Origin: Panulirus ornatus
Taxonomy: Eukaryota > Arthropoda > Malacostraca > Decapoda > Palinuridae
Length of the DNA: 64,000 nt
Assembly: GCF_036320965.1 (NCBI RefSeq)
Contig: NC_092290.1
Span: 101,920-165,919, forward strand
Direction: 5' to 3'
Below, in pieces: positions 52,443 through 63,084 of the stretch. The notes beneath the pieces are model-generated. The model was not told the origin of the DNA and made no database searches. It worked only from the letters and a program-made list of their open reading frames with translations. Position 1 is the stretch's first letter. Every line of letters starts with the position of its first letter. Both the position numbers and the translations under genes were made by a program.

Positions 52443-53200
52443 CTTTGTTTGCCCGTCTCCCGCGGTTTTCGGGGTTAAACGCAAAGGGAAAAAGAAAAAG
52501 AAAAGGGCCCAACCCCCCCCCCCCCCCCTAAAATGTTTCATAAAAATGTCCCCCACCCGTTATACATACCTACACAAACTTTTCCCTGGTCCCCCCGACG
52601 CCTCACCCTGCCCCCTTTATTCATCCACTGACAGCACGTCAAACCCCTGTATACCACCCCTCGCTCCAATTCCCCTCTTTCCTTCCCTCCTTACAAACCC
52701 CCCTGAAAGTTCCCCGGCCCCGTCACACAAAATCTTTTTCACCCATCTTTCCCCTCCAATTTTTGGGCTCCCTTTTCTCCTGTTCCCTCCACCCCGAAAC
52801 ATATATCCTCTTGGGCAATCTTTTTCCCCAAATTCTCTCCAAAGTGGGCCCCACAAACCACTTCAAAACACCCTCTTCTGCTCTCTCAACCACGCTCTTT
52901 TTATTTCCACACATCTCTCTATACCCTTACGTTACTCACTCGATCAAACCACCTCACACCACACATTGTCCTCAAACATCTCATTTCCAGCACATCCATC
53001 CTCCTGCGCACAACTCTATTCATAGTCCACGCCTCGCAACCATACAACATTGTTGGAACCACTATTCCTTCAAACATACCCATTTTTGCTTTCCGAGATA
53101 ATGTTCTCGACTTCCACACATTCTTCAAGGCCCCCAGAATTTTCGCCCCCTCCCCCACCCTATGATCCACTTCCGCTTCCATGGTTCCATCCGCTGCCAG

Positions 53201-53202
<2 letters not shown>
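52440..53202 (-). mobile_element. RTE-like LINE 3' part, minus; error-rich then clean
   Basis: Error-rich up to about 52860, then nearly identical to the other copies (RTMCGVRWFDRVSNVRV, MEAEVDHRVGEGAKILGALK). Truncated at CCATCCGCTGCCAGAT, followed by (TA)n and a SINE-like element. Confidence 0.88.

Positions 53203-53250
<48 letters not shown>
53203..53250. repeat. (TA)n microsatellite
   Basis: TA run joining the truncated LINE to the 5' end of the plus SINE-like element. Confidence 0.95.
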
Positions 53251-53254
<4 letters not shown>

Positions 53255-53473
53255 GGGGATAGGGGAGAAAGAATACTTCCCACGTATTCCCTGCGTGTCG
53301 TAGAAGGCGACTAAAAGGGGAGGGAGCGGGGGGCTGGAAATCCTCCCCTCTCAATTTTTTTAATTTTCCAAAAGAAGGAACAGAGAAGGGGGCCAGGTGA
53401 GGATATTCCCTCAGTGGCCCAGTTCTCTGTTCTTAACGCTACCTCGCTAACGCGGGAAATGGCGAATAGTTTG

Positions 53474-53478
<5 letters not shown>
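53250..53478 (+). mobile_element. SINE-like LINE-derived short element, plus strand
   Basis: ATCCCTGGGGATAGGGGAGA, AAGAATACTTCCCACGTATT, GTCGTAGAAGGCGACTAAAA, GGGGGGCTGGAAATCCTCCC, AAGGAACAGAGAAGGGGGCC, CTACCTCGCTAACGCGGGAA, then poly-A and (TA)n. A good reference copy, about 230 bp. Confidence 0.88.
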
Positions 53479-53554
<76 letters not shown>

Positions 53555-53558
<4 letters not shown>

Positions 53559-55543
53559 CTTTGTCGCTGTCTCCCGCGTCTGCGAGGTAGCGCAAGGAAA
53601 CAGACGAAAGAAATGGCCCAACCCCCCCCCCCCCCATACACATGTACATACACATGTCCACACACGTGTATACATACCTACACAGCTTTCCATGGTCCAC
53701 CCCAGACGCCTCACATGCCTTGATTCACTCCACTGACAGCACGTCAACCCCTGTATACCACATCGCTCCAATTCACTCTATTCCTTGCCCTCCTTACACC
53801 CTCCTGCATGTTCAGGCCCCGATCACACAAAATCTTTTTCACTCCATCTTTCCACCTCCAATTTGGTCTCCCTCTTCTCCTCGTTCCCTCCACCTCCGAC
53901 ACATATATCCTCTTGGTCAATCTTTCCTCACTCATTCTCTCCATGTGCCCAAACCATTTCAAAACACCCTCTTCTGCTCTCTCAACCACGCTCTTTTTAT
54001 TTCCACACATCTCTCTTACCCTTACGTTACTTACTCGATCAAACCACCTCACACCACACATTGTCCTCAAACATCTCATTTCCAGCACATCCATCCTCCT
54101 GCGCACAACTCTATCCATAGCCCACGCCTCGCAACCATACAACATTGTTGGAACCACTATTCCTTCAAACATACCCATTTTTGCTTTCCGAGATAATGTT
54201 CTCGACTTCCACACATTTTTCAAGGCTCCCAAAATTTTCGCCCCCTCCCCCACCCTATGATCCACTTCCGCTTCCATGGTTCCATCCGCTGACAGATCCA
54301 CTCCCAGATATCTAAAACACTTCACTTCCTCCAGTTTTTCTCCATTCAAACTTACCTCCCAATTGACTTGACCCTCAACCCTACTGTACCTAATAACCTT
54401 GCTCTTATTCACATTTACTCTTAACTTTCTTCTTCCACACACTTTACCAAACTCAGTCACCAGCTTCTGCAGTTTCTCACATGAATCAGCCACCAGCGCT
54501 GTATCATCAGCGAACAACAACTGACTCACTTCCCAGGCTCTCTCATCCCCAACAGACTTCATACTTGCCCCTCTTTCCAGGACTCTTGCATTCACCTCCC
54601 TAACAACCCCATCCATAAACAAATTAAACAACCATGGAGACATCACACACCCCTGCCGCAAACCTACATTCACTGAGAACCAATCACTTTCCTCTCTTCC
54701 TACACGTACACATGCCTTACATCCTCGATAAAAACTTTTCACTGCTTCTAACAACTTGCCTCCCACACCATATATTCTTAATACCTTCCACAGAGCATCT
54801 CTATCAACTCTATCATATGCCTTCTCCAGATCCATAAATGCTACATACAAATCCATTTGCTTTTCTAAGTATTTCTCACATACATTCTTCAAAGCAAACA
54901 CCTGATCCACACATCCTCTACCACTTCTGAAACCGCACTGCTCTTCCCCAATCTGATGCTCTGTACATGCCTTCACCCTCTCAATCAATACCCTCCCATA
55001 TAATTTACCAGGAATACTCAACAAACTTATACCTCTGTAATTTGAGCACTCACTCTTATCCCCTTTGCCTTTGTACAATGGCACTATGCACGCATTCCGC
55101 CAATCCTCAGGCACCTCACCATGAGTCATACATACATTAAATAACCTTACCAACCAGTCAACAATACAGTCACCCCCCTTTTTTAATAAATTCCACTGCA
55201 ATACCATCCAAACCTGCTGCCTTGCCGGCTTTCATCTTCCGCAAAGCTTTTACTACCTCTTCTCTGTTTACCAAATCATTTTCCCTAACCCTCTCACTTT
55301 GCACACCACCTCGACCAAAACACCCTATATCTGCCACTCTGTCATCAGACACATTCAACAAACCTTCAAAATACTCATTCCATCTCCTTCTCACATCACC
55401 ACTACTTGTTATCACCTCCCCATTTACGCCCTTCACTGAAGTTCCCATTTGCTCCCTTGTCTTACGCACCCTATTTACCTCCTTCCAGAACATCTTTTTA
55501 TTCTCCCTAAAATTTACTGATAGTCTCTCACCCCAACTCTCAT
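53555..55543 (-). mobile_element. RTE-like LINE, minus, short 3'UTR, interrupted at 5' side
   Basis: Tail preceded by a T-run (53527-53555), short-form 3'UTR, and coding region from 53744 up to 55543, where (TA)n replaces the LINE at the ANESWGERL position. Coding is whole except for one base inserted in a C-run near 55178, which splits it into 55565-55170 and 55207-53744. Confidence 0.92.
53744..55207 (-). CDS. LINE reverse transcriptase, uninterrupted 487 codons
   Basis: RT from KKGGDCIVDWLVRLFNVCMT through YKGKGDKSECSNYRGISLLS, GFRSGRGCVDQVFALKNVCE, motif A AFMDLEKAYDRVD, GLRQGCVMSPWLFN and LLFADDTALVADS to VRVREMCGNKKSVVERAEEG, GRPNWRWKDGVKKILCDRGL and the terminal VYRG. All catalytic Asp are present. 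Upstream codons continue in another frame (55565-55170) because of the homopolymer change at about 55178. No endonuclease, so not autonomous. Confidence 0.85.
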   Translation of the reverse strand: MVLQWNLLKKGGDCIVDWLVRLFNVCMTHGEVPEDWRNACIVPLYKGKGDKSECSNYRGISLLSIPGKLYGRVLIERVKACTEHQIGEEQCGFRSGRGCVDQVFALKNVCEKYLEKQMDLYVAFMDLEKAYDRVDRDALWKVLRIYGVGGKLLEAVKSFYRGCKACVRVGREESDWFSVNVGLRQGCVMSPWLFNLFMDGVVREVNARVLERGASMKSVGDERAWEVSQLLFADDTALVADSCEKLQKLVTEFGKVCGRRKLRVNVNKSKVIRYSRVEGQVNWEVSLNGEKLEEVKCFRYLGVDLSADGTMEAEVDHRVGEGAKILGALKNVWKSRTLSRKAKMGMFEGIVVPTMLYGCEAWAMDRVVRRRMDVLEMRCLRTMCGVRWFDRVSNVRVREMCGNKKSVVERAEEGVLKWFGHMERMSEERLTKRIYVSEVEGTRRRGRPNWRWKDGVKKILCDRGLNMQEGVRRARNRVNWSDVVYRG

Positions 55544-55544
55544 T

Positions 55545-55592
<48 letters not shown>
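55545..55592. repeat. (TA)n microsatellite at LINE/SINE joint
   Basis: TA run with one TACATA interruption, between the LINE break at 55543 and the 3' end of the minus SINE-like element. Confidence 0.9.
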
Positions 55593-55596
<4 letters not shown>

Positions 55597-55830
55597 TCAT
55601 ACTATTCGCCATTTCCCGTGTTTGCGAGGTAGCGTTAAGAACAGAGGACTGAGCCTTAGAGGGAAAATCCTCACCTGGCCCCCTTCTCTGTTCCTTCTTT
55701 TGGAAAATTAAAAAAAATGAGAGGGGAGGATTTCCAGCCACCCGCTCCCTCCCCTTTTAGTCGCCTTCTACGACACGCAGGGAATACGTGGGAAGTATTC
55801 TTTCTCCCCTATCCCCAGGGATATATATTT
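55593..55830 (-). mobile_element. SINE-like LINE-derived short element, minus strand
   Basis: Minus strand: ATCCCTGGGGATAGGGGAGA at 55830, AAGGCGACTAAAAGGGGAGG, AAGGAACAGAGAAGGGGGCC, GCTACCTCGCAAACACGGGA, then AATAGTATGAAAAATATATA. It abuts a LINE 5' end (55839) in the opposite orientation, so two related 5' ends face each other. Confidence 0.88.
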
Positions 55831-55838
55831 ATATTTCC

Positions 55839-58800
55839 TCGCGTGTCGTAGAAGGCGACTAGAGGGGACAGGAGCAGGGGGCCAGAAATCCTCCCCTCCT
55901 TGTATTTTTTTAACTTTCTAAAATGGGAAACAGAAGGAGTCATGCGGGGAGTGCTCATCCTCCTCGAAGGCTCAGACTGGGGTGTCTAAATGTGTGTGGA
56001 TGTAACCAAGATGTGAAAAAAGGAGAGATAGGTAGTATGTTTGAGGAAAGGAACCTGGATGTTTTGGCTCTGAGTGAAACGAAGCTCAAGGGTAAAGGGG
56101 AATAGTGGTTTGGGAATGTCTTGGGAGTAAAGTCAGGGGTTAGTGAGAGGACAAGAGCAAGGGAAGGAGTAGCAGTACTCCTGAAACAGGAGTTGTGGGA
56201 GTATGTTATAGAATGTAAGAAAGTAAATTCTCGATTAATATGGGTAAAACTGAAAGTTGATGGAGAGAGATGGGTGATTATTGGTGCATATGCACCTGGG
56301 CATGAGAAGAAAGATCATGAGAGGCAAGTGTTTTGGGAGCAGCTGAATGAGTGTGTTAGTGGTTTTGATGCACGAGACTGGGTTATAGTGATGGGTGATT
56401 TGAATGCAAAGGTGAGTAATGTGGCAGTTGAGGGTATAATTGGTATACATGGGGTGTTCAGTGTTGTAAATGGAAATGCTGAAGAGCTTGTAGATTTATG
56501 TGCTGAAAAAGGACTGGTGATTGGGAATACCTGGTTTAAAAAGCGAGATATACATAAGTATATATATGTAAGTAGGAGAGATGGCCAGAGAGCGTTATAG
56601 GATTACGTGTTAATTGACAGGCACACGAAAGAGAGACTTTTGGATGTTAATGTGCTGAGAGGTGCAACTGGAGGGATGTCTGATCATTATCTTGTGGAGG
56701 CTAAGGTGAAGATTTGTATGGGTTTTCAGAAAAGAAGAGTGAATGTTGGGGTGAAGAGGGTGGTGAGAGTAAGTGAGCTTGGGAAGGAGACTTGTGTGAG
56801 GAAGTACCAGGAGAGACTGAGTACAGAATGGAAAAAGGTGAGAACAATGGAAGTAAGGGGAGTGGGGGAGGAATGGGATGTATTTAGGGAATCAGTGATG
56901 GATTGCACAAAAGATGCTTGTGGCATGAGAAGAGTGGGAGGTGGGTTGATTAGAAAGGGTAGTGAGTGGTGGGATGAAGAAGTAAGATTATTAGTGAAAG
57001 AGAAGAGAGAGGCATTTGGACGATTTTTTTAGGGAAAAAATGCAATTGAGTGGGAGATGTATAAAAGAAAGAGACAGGAGGTCAAGAGAAAGGTGCAAGA
57101 GGTGAAAAAGAGGGCAAATGAGAGTTGGAGTAGGAGAGTATCATTAAATTTTAGGGAGAATAAAAAGATGTTCTGGAAGGAAGTAAATAAATTGCGTAAG
57201 ACAAGGGAGAAAATGGGAACTTCAGTGAAGGGCGCAAATGGGGAGGTGATAACAAGTAGTGGTGATGTGAGAAGGAGATGGAGTGAGTATTTTGAAGGTT
57301 TGTTGAATGTGTTTGATGATAGAGTGGCAGATATAGGGTGTTTTGGTCGAGGTGGTGTGCAAAGTGAGAGGGTTAGGGAAAATTATTTGGTAAACAGAGA
57401 AGAGGTAGTAAAAGCTTTGCGGAAGATGAAAGCCGGCAAGGCAGCAGGTTTGGATGGTATTGCAGTGGAATTTATTAAAATGGGGGTGACTGTATTATTG
57501 ACTGGTTGGTAAGGTTATTTAATGTATGTATGACTCATGGTGAGGTGCCAGAGGATTGGCGGAATGCGTGTATAGTGCCATTGTACAAAGGCAAAGGGGA
57601 TAAGAGTGAGTGCTCAAATTACAGAGGTATAAGTTTGTTGAGTATTCCTGGTAAATTATATGGGAGGGTATTGATTGAGAGGGTGAAGGCATGTACAGAG
57701 CATCAGATTGGGGAAGAGCAGTGTGGTTTCAGAAGTGGTAGAGGATGTGTGGATCAGGTGTTTACTTTGAAGAATGTATGTGAGAAATACTTAGAAAAGC
57801 AAATGGATTTGTATGTAGTATTTATGGATCTGGAGAAGGCATACGATAGAGTTGATAGAGATGCTCTGTGGAAGGTATTAAGAATATATGGTGTGGGAGG
57901 CAAGTTGTTAGAAGCAGTGAAAAGTTTTTATCGAGGATGTAAGGCATGTGTACGTGTAGGAAGAGAGGAAAGTGATTGGTTCTCAGTGATTGTAGGCTTG
58001 CGGCAGGGGTGTGTGATGTCTCCATGGTTGTTTAATTTGTTTATGGATGGGGTTGTTAGGGAGGTGAATGCAAGAGTTTTAGAAAGAGGGGCAAGTATGA
58101 AGTCTGTTGGAGATGAGAGAGCTTGGGAAGTGAGTCAGTTGTTGTTCGCTGATGATACAGCACTGGTGGCTGATTCATGAGAGAAACTGCAGAAGCTGGT
58201 GACTGAGTTTGGTAAAGTGTGTGAAAGAAGAAAGTTAAGAGTAAATGTGAATAAGAGCAAGGTTATTAGGTACAGTAGGGTTGAGGGTCAAGTCAATTGG
58301 GAGGTAAGTTTGAATGGAGAAAAACTGGAGGAAGTAAAGTGTTTTAGTTATATGGGAGTGGATCTGGCAGCAGATGGAACCATGGAAGTGTAAGTGGATC
58401 ATAGGGTGGGGGAGGGGGCGAAAATCCTGGGAGCCTTGAAGAATGTGTGGGTCGAGAACATTATCTTGGAAAGCAAAAATGGGTATGTTTGAAGGAATAG
58501 TGGTTCCAAAAATATTGTATGGTTGCGAGGCGTGGGCTATGGATAGAGTTGTGCGCAGGAGGAATGATGTGCTGGAAATGAGATGTTTGAGGACAATGTG
58601 TGGTGTGAGGTGGTTTGATCAAGTAAGTAACGTAAGGGTAAGAGAGAGGTGTGGAAATAAAAAGAGCGTGGTTGAGAGAGCAGAAGAGGGTGTTTTGAAA
58701 TGGTTTGGGCACATGGAGAGAATGAGTGAGGAAAGATTGACCAAGAGGATATATGTGTCGGAGGTGGAGGGAACGAGAAGTGGGAGACCAAATTGGAGGT

Positions 58801-59095
58801 GGAAAGATGGAGTGAAAAAGATTTTATGTGATCGGGGCCTGAACATGCAGGAGGGTGAAAGGAGAGCAAGGAATAGAGTGAATTGGATCGATGTGGTATA
58901 CCGGGGTTGACGTGCTGTCAGTGGATTGAATCAGGTCAGGTGAAGCGTCTGGGGTAAACCATGGAAAGCTGTGTAGGTATGTATATTTGCGTGTGTGGAC
59001 GTATGTATATACATGTGTATGGGGGTGGGTTGGGCCATTTCTTTCGTCTGTTTCCTTGCGCTTCCTCGCAAACGTGGGAGACAGCAACAAAGGAA
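55839..59095 (+). mobile_element. Near full-length RTE-like LINE, plus, decayed
   Basis: 5'UTR from CCTCGCGTGTCGTAGAAGGC (slightly truncated), ATG at 55923 (MGNRRSHAGSAHPPRRLRLG), APE (MGDLNAKVSNVAVEG at about 56390) and RT. Breaks: TAG near 56103 (GEE to stop), TAG near 56598 (ALLDYV), frameshifts near 57030 and 57482, TGA near 58178, TAA near 58391 and a 2-base loss near 58450. Short-form 3'UTR from 58910. It is the most complete copy in the window and shows the element is about 3.2 kb with one ORF. Confidence 0.93.
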
Positions 59096-59130
59096 AAATA
59101 AGATATATATATATATTTATATATATATAT

Positions 59131-60140
59131 ATGAAGTCTGTTGGGGATGAGAGAGCTTGGGAAGTGAGTCAGTTGTTGTTCGCTGATGATACAGCGCTGG
59201 TGGCTGATTCATGTGAGAAACTGCAGAAGCTGGTGACTGAGTTTGGTAAAGTGTGTGAAAGAAGAAAGTTAAGAGTAAATGTGAATAAGAGCAAGGTTAT
59301 TAGGTACAGTAGGGTTGAGGGTCAAGTCAATTGGGAGGTGAGTTTGAATGGAGAAAAACTGGAGGAAGTGAAGTGTTTTAGATATCTGGGAGTGGATCTG
59401 GCAGCGGATGGAACCATGGAAGCGGAAGTGGATCATAGGGTGGGGGAGGGGGCGAAAATCCTGGGAGCCTTTAAGAATGTGTGGAAGTCGAGAACATTAT
59501 CTCGGAAAGCAAAAATGGGTATGTTTGAAGGAATAGTGGTTCCAACAATGTTGTATGGTTGCGAGACATGGACTATGGATAGAGTTGTGCGCAGGAGGAT
59601 GGATGTGCTGGAAATGAGATGTTTGAGGACAATGTGTGGTGTGAGGTGGTTTGATCGAGTAAGTAACGTAAGGGTAAGAGAGATGTGTGGAAATAAAAAG
59701 AGCGTGGTTGAGAGAGCAGAAGAGGGTGTTTTGAAATGGTTTGGTCACATGGAGAGAATGAGTGAGGAAAGATTGACCAAGAGGATATATGTGTCGGAGG
59801 TGGAGGGAACGAGGAGAAGTGGGAGACCAAATTGGAGGTGGAAAGATGGAGTGAAAAAGATTTTGAGTGATCGGGGCCTGAACATGCAGGAGGGTGAAAG
59901 GCGGCCAAGGAATAGAGTGAATTGGAGCGATGTGGTACACCAGGGTTGACGTGCTGTCAGTGGATTGAATCAGGGCATGTGAAGCGTCTGGGGTAAACCA
60001 TGGAAAGCTGTGTAGGTATGTATATTTGCGTGTGTGGACGTATGTATATACATGTGTATGGGGGTGGGTTGGGCCATTTCTTTCGTCTGTTTCCTTGCGC
60101 TTCCTCGCAAACGCGGGACACAGCGACAAAGCAAAATAAA
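59131..60140 (+). mobile_element. RTE-like LINE, plus, 5'-truncated, short 3'UTR
   Basis: Begins after (TA)n at MKSVGDERAWEVSQLLFADD and is open to the stop near 59949 (VHQG end). 3'UTR short form ending GCGACAAAGCAAAATAAAAA. Only motif C and the C-terminal region remain. It follows the previous LINE head to tail across about 35 bp of TA-rich DNA. Confidence 0.92.
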
Positions 60141-60166
60141 AATAAAAAAATGAAATATGTATTTTA

Positions 60167-60392
60167 TCCCTGGGGATAAGGGAGAAAAAATACTCTCCAC
60201 AATCTCCCTGCATGTTATAGAACGTGACTAAAAGGGGAGGGAGCGGGGTGGCTGGAAATCCTTTCTTCTCATTTTTTTTAATTTTCCAAATGAGGAACAG
60301 AGAAGTGGGCCAAATGAGGATATTCCCTCAGAGGCTCAGTCCTCAGTTCTTAAAACTACCTCGCTTATGCAGAAAATGGCAAATAGTATGAA
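60167..60392 (+). mobile_element. SINE-like LINE-derived short element, plus strand
   Basis: ATCCCTGGGGATAAGGGAGA ... AAAGGGGAGGGAGCGGGGTG ... GAGGAACAGAGAAGTGGGCC ... AACTACCTCGCTTATGCAGA, with more substitutions than the copy at 53250. Confidence 0.82.
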
Positions 60393-60417
60393 AACAAAAG
60401 ATATGTATTTATATATG

Positions 60418-60800
60418 TGGGGCCTGGATGTGGAAAGGTAGCTGAGGTTTCGGTGCATTATACATGACAGCTAGAGACTGAGTGTGAATGAATTTGGCTT
60501 TTGTTATCTTTTCCTAGCGTTTCCTTGCACGTACGCGGGGGGGGGCAGGAGGGTGCCATTTCATGTGTGGTGGGGTAGCAATGGGAATGGATGAAGGCAG
60601 CAAGTATGAATATGTACATATGTATATATGTATATGTCTTTGTATGTATATGTATGTATACGTTGAAATGTATAGGTATGTATATGTGTGTGTGTGGGTG
60701 TTTACATATATACATGTGTATGTTGGTGGGTTGGGCGATTCTTTCTTCTGTTTCCTTGTGCTACCTCGCTAATGCGGGAGACAGCGACAAAGTATAATGA
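60418..60800 (+). mobile_element. RTE-like LINE 3'UTR, plus, long form
   Basis: TGGGGCCTGGATGTGGAAAG, CATGACAGCTAGAGACTGAG, the TG/TA-rich block, then CTTGTGCTACCTCGCTAATG and an (AAT)-rich tail. Confidence 0.85.
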
Positions 60801-60834
60801 ATAGATTAATAAACAAATATTTATTTTATTTATT

Positions 60835-62632
60835 ATACATAATTGCTGTTTCGTGCATCAGCAAGATTGCATCACGAAACAGACGAAGAATGGCCCATCC
60901 ACTCATATACACATATATATATATATATATATATACATAAATGCCTACATATACATATATACATATACATTTCAACATATACATACACATATGCAGGCAC
61001 TTCATACATACACATGTACATATTCGTACTTACTTGCCTTCATCCATTCTTGTTGCTACCCCACCCCACAGGAAAACAGTATTGCTATCTCCTGCTTCAG
61101 CAAGGTAGCGCCAGGAAAACAGACAAGAAAGGCCACATTCGTTCTCACTCAGTCTCTAGCTGTCATGTGTAATGCACTGTCACCACGGCTCCCTATCCAC
61201 ATCCAGGCTCCACAGACCCTTCCATGGTTTACCTCAGACACTTCACATTCCCTGGTTCAGTCCATTGACAGCATGTAGACCTCGGTATACCACATCGTTC
61301 CAATTCTCTCTATTCCATGCACGCCTCTCACCCTCCTGTATGTCCAGGCCTCGATCGCTCAAAATTTTTTTTCACTCCATCCTTCTACCTCCAATTTGGT
61401 CTCCCATTTTCCTTGTTCCCTCCACCTCTGAAATATATCCTATTTGTCAATCTTTCCTCACTCATTCTCTCTTCTGCCCTCTCAACTATACTCTTTTTGT
61501 TTCCACACATCTCTCTTATCCTTATATTACTTACTCGATCAAACCACCTTACACCACATATTGTCCTCAAACATTTCATTTCCAACACATCCACCCTCCT
61601 CCATACAATCCTATCTATAGCCAATGCCTCTCAACCATACAACATTGTTGGAACTAATATTCCTTCAAACATACCCACTTTTGCTCTCCGAGATAACGTT
61701 CTCACGTTCCACACATTCTTCATCGATCCCAGAACCTTTGCCCCCTCTCCTACCCTGTGACTCACTTCTGCTTCCATGGTAACATCTGCTGCTAAGTCCA
61801 CTCACAGATATCTAAACACTTCACTTCCTCCAATTTTTCTCCATTCAAACATACATCCCAGTTAACTTGTCCCTCAACCCTTCTGAACCTAATAACCTTG
61901 CTCTTATTCACATTTACTGTCAACTTTCTCCTTTCACACACTTCCAAACTTGGTCGACAGCCTCTGCAGTTTCTCACCCAAATCTGCCGTCTCTCATCCC
62001 CAACAGACTGCATAGTCGCCCCTCTCTCCAAAACTCTTGAATTTACCTCTCTAACCACCCCATCCATAAACAAATTACACAGCCACGGGGACATCACACA
62101 CCCCTGCTGGAAAATGACATTCACTGGGAACCAATCACTCTCCTCTCTTCCTACTCATACACATGCCATACATCCTTGGTAAGAACTTTTCACTGCTTCT
62201 AACAACTTACCTCCCACACCATATACTCTTAAAACCTTTCGTAAAGGATCTCTGTCAACCTTATCATATGCCTTTTCCAGATCCATAAATGCGACATACA
62301 AATCCATCTGTTTTCTAAGTATTTCTCACATACATTCTTCAAAGCAAACACCTGATCCGTACATCCTCTACCACTTCTGAAACCACTGCTCTTCCCCAAT
62401 CAATGCTCTGTACATGCCTTCTCCCTCGCAATCAATACCCTCCCATATAATTTCCCAGGAATACTCAACAAACTTATGCCTCTTTAATTTGAACACTCAC
62501 CTTTATCCCCTTTGCCTTTGTACAATGGCACTATGCATGCAATCCGCCAGTCCTCAGGCACTTCACCATAGTCCTTACATACATTGAATATCCTTACCAA
62601 CCAGTCAACAGCACAGTCACCCATTTTTTTAA
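60835..62632 (-). mobile_element. Diverged RTE-like LINE, minus, 5'-truncated
   Basis: 3'UTR at 60835-61200 (with TA-rich internal block), C-terminal codons from about 61270, RT up to the KMGDCAVDWLVRIFNVCKDY region at about 62630. Frameshifts and stops throughout; FADD is deleted (near 61990). Older than the copies at 43-60 kb. Confidence 0.85.
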
Positions 62633-62659
62633 TATATTCATATATATATCTATTTATAT

Positions 62660-62930
62660 TCATTTTATTGTATTTGATCGCTGCTTCCTTCCTCAGCGAG
62701 GTAGTGCCAGGAATCAGATGAAGAATGGCCCATCCACTCATATACACATATATATATACATAGACGCCTATACACGCACATATACACATATATATACATA
62801 AACGCCTATACACGCGCCTATACACACTTATACATATTAAGATAGCCACATATACATACATATACATATCAACATATTCACATATACATGCACATGTACA
62901 GCCATATACATATATATGCACATTCCTCCA
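62660..62930 (-). mobile_element. RTE-like LINE 3'UTR, minus strand
   Basis: Complement of GCACTACCTCGCTGAGGAAG at about 62690-62710, then TATACACATATATATACATA blocks. The same 3'UTR seems to resume at 63085, with the tRNA-like hairpin inserted between. Confidence 0.7.
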
Positions 62931-63062
62931 ACAGCCAGGATTGAACCCGGGACCCCTGTGCAAGGCTATGGGCCAGGCCCATAGCCTAGCGGTTAGCATT
63001 CCTGCCTCTTGCACAGGGGTCCCGTGCTCGATCCTGGCTGTTGGAGGTTTGTATGTTCTATG
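62930..63062. mobile_element. Head-to-head tRNA-derived SINE pair (hairpin)
   Basis: Plus copy from about 62977: GCCCATAGCCTAGCGGTTAG (A-box TAGCCTAGCGG), CATTCCTGCCTCTTGCACAG, then GTGCTCGATCCTGGCTGTTG (degenerate B-box). Minus copy at 62975-62930: TTGCACAGGGGTCCCGGGTT, CAATCCTGGCTGTTGGAGG, with a good B-box but lacking about 22 nt of the A-box region. The two meet at GGGCCAGGCCC. The anticodon arm is not clean, so I call SINE/pseudo-tRNA rather than a tRNA gene. Confidence 0.7.
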
Positions 63063-63084
63063 AAAGTGCGTGTTTCTATGCACT

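Noticed and set aside
55923..59949. Host gene resembling craniofacial development protein 2 or an endonuclease/RT-like host protein
   Set aside because: Such names in databases come from RTE-type LINE ORFs. The repeated truncated copies, A-rich tails and RT motifs show a transposon.
62977..63050. Functional tRNA gene
   Set aside because: The A-box is present but the B-box is degenerate, the anticodon stem does not close properly, the acceptor ends do not pair, and a mirrored partial copy adjoins it.
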